Assembly: GCF_001659605.2 (NCBI RefSeq)
Contig: NC_035167.2
Coordinates: 4,526,001-4,590,000 of the forward strand
DNA length: 64,000 bases
Direction: 5' to 3'
From: Manihot esculenta
Lineage: Eukaryota > Streptophyta > Magnoliopsida > Malpighiales > Euphorbiaceae
Positions 10,298-21,888 of this stretch are shown here, in pieces (position 1 is the first letter of the stretch; every line of letters begins with the position of its first letter). Below the pieces are notes generated by a model. It saw only the letters and a program-made list of their open reading frames with translations, made no database searches and was not told the origin of the DNA. The position numbers and the translations under genes are program-made.

Positions 10298-12351
10298 TTA
10301 TTTATGGCGTTCTATCCCCTTAACTGAGGCCTGATCCCTAACCAGCTGCTTCTCCGAAATGTTCATTTGTTGAAAGACTCGGTAAGGCAGCAGATTTACC
10401 TTACTCCCATCATCCACCAAGACTTTGCGAACCCGAAAGTTGTGAATGACAGCCTCAATGATCAAGGCGTTGTCATGAGGCATCTGAACTCCATGGGCAT
10501 CTTCTGGAGAGAAAGAGATGGTCAACGAGGAGTGTTCTACTATCTGCATGACTTCATTGCTGCTTCCTTCTCTACTTTTGTTCCTCTTCTTTCCTCTCAT
10601 GCTCATCCATCCTCCTGTTCCTCTCACGATCATGTTGATCGTCCCACTGGAGCCGTCATTCACGGCTCTTGCCTCCTGCCTGTGAGGTCTCTCTGCCACC
10701 GCATTCTGTTGAGGTCTCTCCCCCTCTGATTTTTTCACGAAGTTCTTGAGATGCCCTCTCTTAATGAGTCTTTCTATCTCATTTATCAGCTGGTAGCAAC
10801 TATTGATGTCGTGGCCATGTGTTCAATGATATTGGCAGTATTTGTCTGGATCTCTTCGGCAGGCCTCGGCTTTCATGGATTTAGACCACTGTAGAAAATC
10901 TTTGTCCTTTATAGCCACAAACACCTCGACTCTAGATACATTTAAAAGAGTGATTACCTCAGGGATCTGGGCTGATACAAACTCTGTTTTTTCCTTTCCC
11001 ATGATTGTTTGTGCATCTTTGGCTCTCGGTTTTGTCTTCTCTCTTGCCTTTCAGGCCGTCTATCCTCCACTGCCTTTCCCCTGTCCCCTATTTCTCTAGC
11101 GAACCTACTCGTGGTCAAGGCGTCATCTTGCCTGATGTACTTCTCAATCCGTTTCATCAGTTCAGCCAGGGTAATGGGCAGCTTCATACATAATGTGCCA
11201 AAAAATCAAGAGATGTGGTCCTTTTCTGCATGGCTTCCACTACCCTTGCCTTGTCTAGTTCAGGGATTTGCAGGGTCTCCGAGTTGAATTTGGCTACATA
11301 TTCTCTTAGAGACTCATTCCTTCTCTGTCGGACTGTCTCCAAGTAACTCGTTTTCCTTTCCGCCAAGACTCCCGCAATGAATCCACTGATAAAGATGTTC
11401 GCCAGGTCCGTGAAGCCTTTAATGTTTCCTGCTTCTAGGCTGTTAAACCACACTCGAGCTGGTCCTGTGAGGGTGGTAGGAAAGACTTTGCACATCAGGG
11501 CGTCCGAATGAGTCTGGAGCTCCATAAACGTCTTATAATTCAGGATGTGTTCTTGGGGGTTTCCCGTGCCGTCATAGGCTGCCATCGGCAGCATCATAAA
11601 CTTCTTTGGAATGGTCTCTTGCTGCACTCATCTTAAGAACGGGGAGGATGTAGGCAACAGGGTGTGACCGTTGTCTTGTGCCCCTAGTTTAGCTAGGAGA
11701 TGTTCCTTCAACCTTTCCAGCTTTTGGTCTACATCCGTTTCTTCATGCTTCGGCCTCTTTTCTAGGCGGTATCCTCTCTCCAACTCTTCACTCTCCGACC
11801 TTCTCATTGGCTTGGTGGAATAGCTCTCAACTTTATCGTTTTTTTATGAGCTCTTTTACCATCCGGCCTCTTGCTCTAGCCACAGACTCATTTTCCCTAC
11901 CGGCCTTTCCACTTCTTTTGACCGTCCTTCGGTTGCTTTGTTGCAGCACTTGATGGTTTAAGGTGAGTTGGGGTTCGTTGGCATTGAAGCCTTCGGTCAC
12001 GGTATATTCAGCTAGGTATTAAGACCCCTCTGCTGCAGCATTGCCCCGCCAGTGGGCAGTGTTTTGGAATTGGAAAGCCATGTTTTGCAGCTCTTAGTCA
12101 AATAGGATGGTTCTGGGTGCGTTCCCTGCCGAGCTTGGCGAGGGGTTAAACAATACGGGTGGTTAGTTTGATGGAGTTATGGGGCTGGAGAATGAGAATT
12201 GCGGACCTTCATGAGTGGAACTCAAGTCGTTTGGGATATTGGTGGTATGGTTTTCATTGTAATTGGTCATGTGAATCTCAATGGGTGTTATGAGAATGGA
12301 AACTCCAATAACGGAAAGATCTCCTTCGTTCCCCACAAACGGCGCCAATTA
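10298..12351 (-). pseudogene. decayed Ty3/gypsy (Tat-like) gag-protease region
   Basis: Read on the minus strand from a primer-binding-like site TTGGCGCCGTTTGTGGGGAA near 12340. The order is an N-terminal MAPFVGNEGD segment (12163-12348); a retrotransposon gag domain (11184-11627) with WFNSLEAGNIKGF and SYLETVRQRRNESLREY; a basic gag tail (10954-11187); and a protease-like segment (10298-10738) with ALIIEAVIHN and KVLVDDGSKVNLLPY. The protease motif LVDDGSKVN replaces the usual DxGSS/AxN. The frames are separated by stops and shifts, and reverse transcriptase, RNase H and integrase are missing, so the element is dead and truncated. The gag signatures make the class secure; the Tat-like lineage is inferred from the primer site and gag style. 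Confidence 0.85.
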
Positions 12352-12790
12352 ATGATCTGATATCCAGAAGAAGATAGGGTTTTGGTCTATGTGAGTGAGT
12401 TTAGTCTGAATGGTTCACGCCTTTCTCGTTTATTTCTTTTTCCCTTATTCTCTAGTGATACATAACCGTCACTCTGTTATAGTGCTATCTGTCGCTATCA
12501 TACAGAGCCATACGTAAGAGCGTACTTGCCTTCTCACCATCGTCAGGCGGCCATTTAATTCCCTTTCAGTGCTCATGCTGATAGGGCCGTGGCATAGCTG
12601 AGCCTGCTCCCCTACTCCTCCATCATGTTAGATGAGCTGAATCCCTCTTTGATCAGCTCGAGTCCCGGTCAGTCCGACTTGCTCAATTGTGAACTGGGTT
12701 ACGCGCTAATGGGCCAACTTGCACAGTGAACTCTGATGGGTTTGGGCCTCCCTCTCCAGTAAGGACCGAGTGTCAGTGGCCCAACGGTCA
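12352..12790 (-). repeat. LTR of the decayed gypsy element
   Basis: The sequence adjoining the TTGGCGCC primer-binding site starts TGATCTGATATCC on the plus strand and ends CGGTCA, so read on the minus strand it runs TGACCG to GATCA. It shares many words with the solo LTR at 43734-44215, such as TGATCTGA, TAACG/CCGTCAC, CATAC-G-ACGTA and GGCCATTTAATT. Only this one LTR is present; the other end of the element is lost. Confidence 0.75.
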
Positions 12791-13830
12791 TAATTAAGAA
12801 TGGTACTTAAATTTTAAATTGGATAATAACTTTTAGTAAAAGTGGATAATAATTCTAAAAATTAATAGAAATCAAACATATAAAATAAAAATTATAAATT
12901 ATTAAAGTAATAATTTGATAATTATATAATTAATTTTATAATTAAAGGAAAATCAAAATATAAATAATTTGATAATATAAAATTATTAGATAATGTGGTG
13001 TTCTTTTAGTTATTAATAATTATATTAAATTTTAAATTGAAAATTTAATATTTATTATAAGTAAATATTTAAAATTTTGTTTATATACATTAATAAAAAA
13101 TCAAAATTAAGATAATATTATTGAAATAAATTTATTATTTATAATATTAAATTATTATATACAAGTTTTAAATGAAAAAAAAATATTGCACAATAATAAG
13201 TGATAATCGATAATAAGTGATAATTCAGTTCAATCGTATGATGATGACAATTCAATTTTTTAATGGAAATATTAAAATAGTTATTATAATATAAATTATT
13301 AGTGAGATGCTTAAGTTTATATATATATATATATATATTAGTCTTTTGGTTAGTAAAAATATATTTAAACTTTAAAGTGGATAATAATTTTTATTAAAAT
13401 GGATAATAATTCAAAAGATTAGTACAAGTTAAACTTATAAAATAAAAATTATAAATTATTAAAGTGATAAATCATAATATCATAAATCAATTTTAAACAT
13501 TAGCAATTTTAACTAAAAACCAATAAAACTCTAATTTAAGTAGAATAACATTCTCTACTCTTATAAAATTACAAAAATTCACTATATAAATATTAAAATA
13601 TTTAATGTTGATAATATTAAAAAATAGAATAATATGATGTTTATTAAAGATAATTAACTTATCATCCGATTTATTAAAAGATAATAATAAAATATCAAAT
13701 ACCTTAAACAATAAATTTATTAAACAATAAAATTATTTTATTTATAAAAAATGACTTGCATTATTTTGATTATATCTACATATCACAGTTCGAATATTAA
13801 AATTCTTACTATTTAAGTCTTACCTTAGAT
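12791..13830. repeat. AT-rich gene-free stretch with a ~120-bp duplicated unit
   Basis: Two similar segments at about 12800-12925 and 13360-13475 share words such as GGATAATAATT and ATAAAATAAAAATTATAAATTATTAAAGT in the same order. A short (TA)n run lies at 13318-13338. No gene is visible. Confidence 0.5.
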
Positions 13831-13831
13831 A

Positions 13832-13862
13832 GTATGCAGAAAATGATCCAAAATCTCATGGT
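13832..13862 (+). pseudogene. tiny Rab-GDI exon-like relic
   Basis: A perfect 21-bp match, GAAAATGATCCAAAATCTCAT at 13841-13861, to exon 5 of both GDI genes in this window (18080s and 61645s), with partial similarity just upstream. It would encode ENDPKSH. No other GDI exon was found nearby. It may be a relic of a third copy or a filler insertion. Confidence 0.4.
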
Positions 13863-14483
13863 GCACTGTAACTTTTAAGTCTTACCTTAGAGAACACTAA
13901 TAAAAGGCCATCGATTGGAATCCAATTTTACATAGAAGGAAAATGAAAAAGAATATATATTAAAATCAGTAGCAATATAGGAACCTATGCAAACACTTAA
14001 GCCAACTAAAAATGAGATTGGAACCTGCAAATCACACGTTCTAAAATAGCAACAAAATTCTACACAATCAAACCACCTTCCTTAGCTAATTGCAATGCCA
14101 ACAAAGTAAAATTTTCACAGTTCTAGCATAAACATATTTGTGGCCACTGAATAGAGAACCGGATCTCCTGAATCAAAAAGATATATGCTATTTGGATCAT
14201 GCTCAGCACATGTTTCAGCCTTCAGAGGGTAGTGGATGATAGCAGAGCAGCATTTGGACCTACTGATGAAATTATAGGGAAACTTAACCCTCAAAAATAC
14301 TTCGATTAAAACAAATGAAAATAAAGCGAGAATAAAATGAATTGAACTAAGACTTGAAGCAAGAGCTGGCTAATCTTCTGCATAATCATACCAAAATATT
14401 GAACTAAGACATAAAACAAAAACCATGGAAACATTAACATGTACCAAAATGATATCCCAACTTTTAAATGAATTCCAATTTGG

Positions 14484-15662
14484 TTAGCGATAGCCCCGCA
14501 ATGGATCAACTGCTGTGCCTGATCTTGCATCAGACCCATGCTTGTGCAATGGTTCATTTTATTTCACCATCCCCTTCTTCATACATATTCTGTAAGTTAT
14601 TCACAACCAACACAAATTCATTAAAACTCCACATACATGATTTAGGAATGACCCTGCCACCTAAAAACTCTCACCAAAGTGGAGAAGATCCATTGTTCAC
14701 ACAAATCCATGATTCAAGCAATAAAACCTATTACATCATCTGTGTCTTCCATTTATGCTTATCTTCAACTATTGGCAGTAATAACAAGGTCAAAACTCTG
14801 TTGGATATTTTATATTTATCTATTCAAGTTCCTCAGCTTCAGTTTCTCTATTAACTCACATCCAAAAGCTTCTGATTAACATTTCCTTCCAATTCCTAAC
14901 TTTTCATCATCTAGCACTCCGGAACTAAGTAATTTAATGTAATAACTCAACTGCAGACAAATTATGCAAATTTCAAATCAAACAAGACAACCACCAACAT
15001 TTGCATCTATATTATGACATGCCCCTTTTGCTCAGCACATATAAATGTACCTACCAAACCTTAATAGAGAACTGCAGAACTAATAGGTAAAATGAATTGA
15101 ACTACAAGATACCAAGCATTTAAAGTCAGAAGAAAGAAAAATGTAGACATGTAATCCTATCCTCAATTAAGTACCATGGCAATGCAAGAAATCAACAGGC
15201 ATATCCAGCAATATCATATAAACAAAAGTAGAAGTTACATTAATCAGAATTCAGTACAGCATAGTGATGTGTGTAGTCCCATCAACTCATAGCTAAAAAT
15301 AACTTTTACGTCATGAATTAGCAGATAACTTGCATATCTTCAAAGAGTAAGAATGATAAAGATCATTCTTACACCAAATCTTCGAATAATGATAAGAACG
15401 ATGATAAGGATGACAAAAATCTTCAAAGAATGAAGAGAACCAAAGAAGATAAAATGATTATGCCAGAAATTCAGAATATCCTACAACAAATTCTTTGCTT
15501 GTTAGTAAAATTAATTACCTTGACTTTGTCATTATCCTGATCCCAACTGAAAGATCCAAGCGTCACATAATTCAGAGCAGGGGTAGAAGGCACCTTAACT
15601 CCAGTTGCAATAGGAGTTGAAGTTGAAGTATGCACGGGCATGCAAACAGGCACCTTCAACAA
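14484..15662 (-). pseudogene. calcyclin-binding-protein (CacyBP/SIP-like) pseudogene
   Basis: Two conserved pieces on the minus strand identify it. Piece 1 (15662-15519) opens a CS/SGS-type protein domain and reads PALNYVTLGSFSWDQDNDKVK before a GT donor. Piece 2 (14589-14484) follows an AG acceptor and reads NMYEEGDGEIK, then a TGA where family members have Arg, then TIAQAW, a one-base insertion, and finally SDARSGTAVDPLRGYR with a stop, the family's C-terminus. The middle exons, about 100 residues of CS and SGS domain, are not visible in the 930 bp between. Functional relatives are Siah/SCF-associated ubiquitination adaptors. A nonsense codon, a frameshift and missing exons make this a pseudogene rather than a gene. 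The N-terminal exon was not recognised. Confidence 0.82.
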
Positions 15663-15989
15663 CTAAAAATGGGAAATAAATAGCCATTTAGCAGTTAATC
15701 TTCAATCCCTCCTATGCAAAGTCATTGCCAAATATGAATCAAGAATTGGTTAATCTTCACCAAAACTATTAAATTATGCAAAAAAAAAAAAAAAAATTGC
15801 AAGCGCTAGTTAAGGTGAAATTCAATAACTATGGCCTAAAATTTTGGTTTAGAAAACCAAATAAGAACTTGTTAAGTTCAGGATACTAGGACATTGATTT
15901 TGGCATTTATTCAAACACCTAAATTTAACTAGCAATCCAATGCTTATCCAAAAGAAGGGCGGACAAATTAACATAAAGTGATGAATTAG

Positions 15990-16335
15990 CTATGAACCTG
16001 GTGCTCCTCTTTGATAATGTGGATCAGACGATTCTCGTTTTCTTTCCGGAGCCATTGACGCCATCTCTGCAACCTCTAGACTAGAGAGAGGCGAGCTGCA
16101 GAAATATGTTTAGATCGGGATGTGCAGCAGAGCACGACTCTAGAGGGAGGCGAGCTGCAGATCAACGGGATGAGCTATCGCGGGATGAACCAGCGACGCC
16201 TGTCGTATCCGTGTTTCTTGATCAACGTTTCTAGAGCGGCGTCTGTCATGCACTATGATCACGTTTCTTGAGCAGCGAGAGGCAGTGGCGTTCTCTGGCA
16301 GAAAGGGAGCGGCGGCTTGATGGAGGATAGACGCG
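15990..16335 (-). other. GC-rich exon or leader-like segment upstream of GDI copy 1
   Basis: A locally GC-rich island with CTCTAGAG and GCGAGCTGCAG repeats. On the minus strand it reads like a leader followed by an exon; one frame gives WLRKENENRLIHIIKEEHQ before a GT at about 16002, and another starts MASMAPERKRE. It could be exon 1 of the neighbouring pseudogene or of another lost gene. Neither frame matches a family I can name. Confidence 0.3.
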
Positions 16336-16702
16336 AGTTTATTTTAGGATAATAATTTATTTTTTAACATAAATTAGCACCATTTTTTTTTTTTTGAAAA
16401 TTAGAATAATAGTTTTAAATATTTTTAATTTTATTTTATATAAATATTATATTTTAATTATTAATAATGATATTCAAATTTTAATATAAATAAAATTGAA
16501 CTAATAAACCAATCAAACTGTAGTTTAAGTGTAGTAAAATTCATTCTCTTATCATATCTTATTCCCGCTGAACATCACTTCAAGATCTTTATTAATCGTC
16601 TTTTAATTTCCTTTTTCCTCAGAAGAAAAAACATACACAGATTTTTTTTTTTAATTTGTCACTTCTCGTTTGAGTTACGATTAATTAGCAAATTGATCAA
16701 GC

Positions 16703-19700
16703 ATGGATAAAGAATATGATGTGATAGTTCTTGGTACTGGTCTCAAGGAATGCATTCTGAGTGGCCTTCTCTCTGTCGATGGACTCAAGGTAAATCTTCC
16801 TTTCATAGTTAATTATTAATTTTACAATCAGACTGCGGTGGGTTTTGGAAGTATATTATTTTTTTAATGCTTAAAAAAAATCATTAATTTATTTTATTTA
16901 AGTTATCGTTGTATATAAACTATTTACGTCCTTGGTGTGGATGGAAGAAGCAGGTTATAAGTCTCTCCTCCTTCTTTTCCTTTCCTTGCATTGAAAACCA
17001 TTTTAGGCTGTCATTGCACTTCCTCATCTACATGCATAAAACTTTGTTTTCTTCAACTCCTCATGAGCCTTAGTACCCAGATTGAGATTTTCAGTATGAC
17101 ATATGCAAAAGGAAAGCAGCGTCCATTCCTTGTCATATTTTATAGAAATTATTCCATCCATAATAATGGGACCCACATTATTCAGTATTTAGTATTTAGT
17201 AAATCTTCATCTGAAATAGGTGTTGCATATGGATAAAAATGACTATTATGGAGGAGAATCAACCTCTCTCAATCTTAATCAGGTGATTCCTCTCATACCC
17301 CTAATGTGGAATTCTTTTATTTATTATATTCTTATCATTTTATTTTTGTTTATTTGATTTTCTATTTCCTTTTCTAACTTTCTTTCTAATTGAAGCTTTG
17401 GAAGCGATTTAGGGGAAGTGATGGGAAGCCTCCAGAAAGCCTGGGTATAAGTAAGGAATATAATGTTGATATGATACCTAAGGTATGCATTGAGTACATG
17501 ATATTGCCATTTTGGTGATATTTAGATCTCCCATTTCCTTGCTTCTATTTGTTTTCCTTATTGAAACTGGAAATCTGAACATAGGAGGGCACCACAAAAT
17601 TTATATATTAGTTAGTCTGCAAAATAAATTTATTAATGAATAGCTACGAGTCTGACAGAGATCATCGCCCTCTCAAATTTTAATTTTTAATAAATCCCCT
17701 CTTTAATTTCACAAATGCACCAATAATTCAAACAATTTTTCTAATGTTTTCTCCCTTTTGCTTTGGCAGTTCATCATTGCCAATGGAAATTTAGTTCGAG
17801 TTCTTATCCACACTGATGTTACCAAATATCTTAACTTGAAAGCTGTTGATGGTAGCTTTGTGTACAATAAAGGAAAGGTATGAATATAATGCACTTTTAA
17901 TTTATAGGGTACAAAAAGAAATATATATTCTTTTGATCAAGATTCTAGGACAAGTAATTATAAATTTCAGATCTACAAAGTCCCAGCAAATGATGTTGAA
18001 GCATTCAATTCACCCCTGCTGGGATTTTTTGAGAAGTTTCGAGCTCGAAATTTCTTCACTTATATTCGAGACTATGAAGAAAATGATCCAAAATCTCATA
18101 ATGGCCGAGACTTGACAAAAGTTACAGCAAGGGAGATTATTTCGTACGAGCTTTATTTGCATACCTCTCTGTCACTTTCTGCAATTGGGTAGTGATTGAT
18201 GTTTGCTATTATCTTTTGAATGTAGAGAAAATGGGCTAAAAGATGATACAATTGACTTTATTGGTCATGCATTGGCACTCCACCTAGATGATAGTTACTT
18301 GGATCAACCAGCTCTGGACTTTGTGAAGAGAATGAAGGTGTGTATTTGAACTTTTAACCATTCTCATATATATTGAATATTATCATTCTTCTCTTAATAT
18401 GAATAAAGAATGAAAAATTATCTATGAACTTTCGTTTCCTATTGATTCTTAAAAGGTTTTCAATAGAAGATATCACACAACTTTGTTAAGTAGATGTTAT
18501 AAATGATTTTCTAACTATACTTTGTTATTTGTTTTTATAAATGAAGCTCTATGCAGAATCGTTAGCCCGTTTTCAAGGAGGATCACCTTATATCTATCCA
18601 ATGTATGGCCTTGGAGAACTGCCTCAGGTTTGTTACCATCTGCATATTTTATTTATTTATTTTAGTAGATTTAGTTAGAAGACTATCTTGTTTTGACATG
18701 GTGTTTTTGGCAGGCATTTGCGCGCTTAAGTGCAGTATATGGTGGAACTTACATGCTAAACAAGTCAGAATGCAAGGTAAATCTACATAATACTGTTGTG
18801 ACTAGAAAGTTATACTTTTTTCGGATGGCAATTGAAAAAATTTATAACTGAATGGGCTCTCTATTCATATGGAAAATCATAAGCTGAATTTTGAACTCAT
18901 ACAATCACCGACCTGCTAAAAATTTGTAAATAATTTATATCGATAATAGCTTGATGAACATCACAGCTTGTATGAGCCTAATAGAGATAAATTTCACTAG
19001 TATTGTCTTCATAATTATGTCATATTTGCTTCTGCTAATGTTTGTGTCTTTTTTCTGGATGACAGGTAGAGTTTGATGCAGATGGGAAAGCCATTGGTGT
19101 GACTTCAGAAGGAGAGACTGCTAAATGCAAGAAAATTGTTTGTGATCCATCATATTTGCCTGACAAGGTAAATCTTAAATTGCTTTATTACACTAGTTGA
19201 TGTGCTGAAACAACATAAATGTATATAAATTCTCTCTGATCTGTCCTTCCTTCAACACATAAAACAGGTTAAGAAGGTTGGAAAGGTCGCTCGCGCTATA
19301 TGTATAATGAGCCATCCTATTCCAAACACTAGTGATTCTCACTCAGCCCAGCTTATTCTGCCACAGAAGCAACTAGGTCGTAAATCAGATATGTATGCGA
19401 AGAAAACTACTCTTTCTCTTTTTTTGCTATCTTCAATTCATTTTCTTGCTTGTGTATCTCCTATGCATATTGGCTTTTTAAAAACAGGAGGTAAGTCTGA
19501 GACATTCTAGACATTCTGCAGGTATCTTTTCTGTTGTTCTTATTCCCACAATGTTGCTCCAAGGGGAAAATATATTGCTTTCGTTTCAACTGAAGCGGAG
19601 ACTGACAATCCTGAGGTAGAATTGAAGCCAGGAATTCACTTGCTTGGCGTTGTAGATGAAATATTCTATGACACTTATGATAGATATGTGCCGACAAACC

Positions 19701-21136
19701 ATTATGAAGTTGATCACTGCTTCATATCTACGGTAAGTAGAAATAGACAGACACAACATTTGCACTATCATTTACCTTTTGATAGCTATTCTTGTTGGGA
19801 ATATGCAACGGTTAGAGTATGAACATTGGAAACAGACCTATCGATTGAAAATTTTAAATTGGATATGGTATTAAGTTCATGAGGAATGCAAATCGCATAA
19901 ATCTAAGCAGCTATAATTGGAGATACTATTATTTCTTGCATAGAAATAAGGACCTATAATTGAAGATACTATTATTTCTTGCATAGAAGTTTCTACGAAG
20001 ATTGGAAAATGCTCTATTGAATTTTAAATTGGATAAGGTATTAAGTCCATAGTAATGCAAATCAAAGTGCATAAATCTAAGGAGCTATAATTGGCGATAT
20101 TATTATTTCTTGCATAGAAGTTTCTACGAAGATTGGTAAATGCTCTATTGAGTGCAGCTAGAACTATTAATTTATATAATTGGAATGGAAATAACCTAAC
20201 TAATTTATATAATTGGAATGGGAATAACCAGTTAGGTTGACAACCATGTTCTATCACTTTTGTTCTAGTCAGGGTTGTGTATGCAGATAAACTAGCTAAA
20301 ATAAAATGGAATACTTTAGGGTTGTGCAATCGGTCGGTTCGGTTCCGAATCGAACCGAACCGTAAAAACCGAAAACCGAAGTATAAAAATATTAAAAACT
20401 GAAAAAACCGATTATAAAAATATAACCGAACTGAATCGAACCGATAAAAATCGGTTTGGTTCGATTCAAATCGAAATCTGTAATTTTTTTTAATTTTCTG
20501 CTTTTAATTTCAGTAGAATAATTTAATAAATATTTCACATAAATTTATCAATAAATATTGTTTGAATACATAATAATAATACTTAAAAAATCCATAAAAA
20601 TCCATATAAAATTTAAAAATATATATAAAATCAGTATTTCTATGTATAAAATCGGTTTTTCGGTTTTTCGATTATTTAACACGTTTAAACCGAACCGAAC
20701 CGAAAACCGAATAAATTGAAAAATATTAACCGAACCTTCCGATTAATTGAACCATTAAACCGAAATTGATCGGTTCGATTCGGTTTTTCGGTTCAGACCG
20801 ATTTATGCTCTCCCCTAGAACACTTAGTGCAAAACTAGACATTTTAATATATAGTTTTGAAATTATGTTTTGCAGAGTTATGATGCAACTACCCATTTTG
20901 AGACCACGGTAGATGATGTGATTGAAATGTACACTAAAATTACTGGAAAGGTAAACTTTAAGCTTTTTGATAAAGATTTTTCTGATAGAACTAATCTATT
21001 AATCAATAGATATCCATAGAAAAGATTTGCTGCAGAAAATTTCCTGGTTACTAACTATTTTCCTTGTTGTATGTTTCAGATTCTTGATCTGTCTGTGGAC
21101 CTGAGTTCTGCAAGTGTTTCTGCTGATGAAAAATAA
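16703..21136 (+). CDS. GDI: Rab GDP-dissociation inhibitor, copy 1 (complete)
   Basis: Thirteen exons join in frame to 447 residues: 16703-16789, 17220-17282, 17396-17482, 17770-17877, 17971-18143, 18226-18337, 18547-18627, 18714-18776, 19066-19167, 19268-19392, 19522-19732, 20876-20950, 21080-21136. GDI extracts GDP-bound prenylated Rab GTPases from membranes, keeps them soluble and returns them, so it recycles Rabs in vesicle traffic. Visible signatures are the N-terminal dinucleotide-fold start [28 protein letters not shown] in the Rab-binding platform, [54 protein letters not shown] and [11 protein letters not shown]. The C-terminus [12 protein letters not shown] is typical of plant GDIs. 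It differs from copy 2 and the family at usually conserved sites: EKFRARNFF for EKRRARKFF (138, 142), HNGRD for HEGLD, and SENG for KYG-type. Intron 11 holds a tandem repeat and an hAT-type element. The frame is open throughout, so it is probably functional or recently so. Confidence 0.93.
19846..20155 (+). repeat. tandem repeat in GDI copy 1 intron 11
   Basis: Roughly 160-bp units starting AATTTTAAATTGGATA are repeated (about 19846-20010 and 20011-20155), with a further partial duplication of the CTATAATTG..TTTCTTGCATAGAA segment. The unit contains GCATAGAAGTTTCTACGAAG. It has no coding potential. Confidence 0.7.
20317..20817 (+). mobile_element. non-autonomous hAT-type element in GDI copy 1 intron 11
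   Basis: Ends are TAGGGTTGTGCAATCGGTC and GACCGATTTATGCTCTCCCCTA, inverted and imperfect, flanked by GAATACTT (20309-20316) and GAACACTT (20818-20825), 7 of 8 identical. The subterminal regions are dense in CGGTTCGGTT and its complement; the middle is AT-rich. There is no coding capacity. It is a different subfamily from the GGGATG copies in the first 6 kb. Confidence 0.85.
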
Positions 21137-21880
21137 TTTTTTTTTTTTTCATTTTCTTTTTATTCTCATTAGTTAATGCAATAGTGATTGTGGTTTCTGC
21201 TTATCAAAAATATATTTTTTTTTCAATTTCTTTTTGTTCTCATTGGTTAATGCAATAGTGATTGTGGTTTTGGATCCTATAATAGTGCATTTTGGAAGAA
21301 AAAAAAATAGTATTTTAAATGTACTAAAAGAAATTTTTTAAAGGTAACTGTTTAAATATTTTATAATTTTTAGAAATAAAACACATGAACTTTAATTTTG
21401 TTTAATTTTTAATTTTAATATTTTTCCTCAATTAATTATTTAAAAATTCATGTCTTTCGGTTTCATTTTGCAAGAAACTGCATATCTACAAGTATTAACC
21501 ACATGCTTTTTTGATAAAATTTCACTACAAAAAATCAAAACAATATCATTCATTTTCAGGATAATAAATCCTAGCAATATTGTTTTAAACGGTTGTAAAA
21601 TACATTTAAATTTGCAAAGAGGAAAACTTTCAATCACAAAAATACTATTTTAAGTAAATTTAATAAGATAATATGATATTAATTTTTTCTATTTAACTTC
21701 AAATATTTGATAACTTGTGCCTTCTATCTCCAACCTCTATTTTGTCAGACTCCACCATTAAATCTTAAGTTAATAGAAAAAAAAGATGAAAAATGATGAA
21801 AAATAATAAATTAAAAATATAAATCTTTATAAGATTAGTTAAGATTTTTAGTTTTTATGAATTTTTTAGCTAATATATTG
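21137..21880. other. gene-free stretch after GDI copy 1
   Basis: This holds the probable 3' UTR of GDI copy 1, with an ~80-bp segment repeated in tandem (21140-21270, shared TTAATGCAATAGTGATTGTGG). The rest is AT-rich DNA with no gene. Confidence 0.5.
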
Positions 21881-21888
21881 TTGAGTCC

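Noticed and set aside
10367..11287. Several plus-strand frames of 85-120 codons
   Set aside because: They are antisense shadows of the minus-strand gypsy gag and protease segments.
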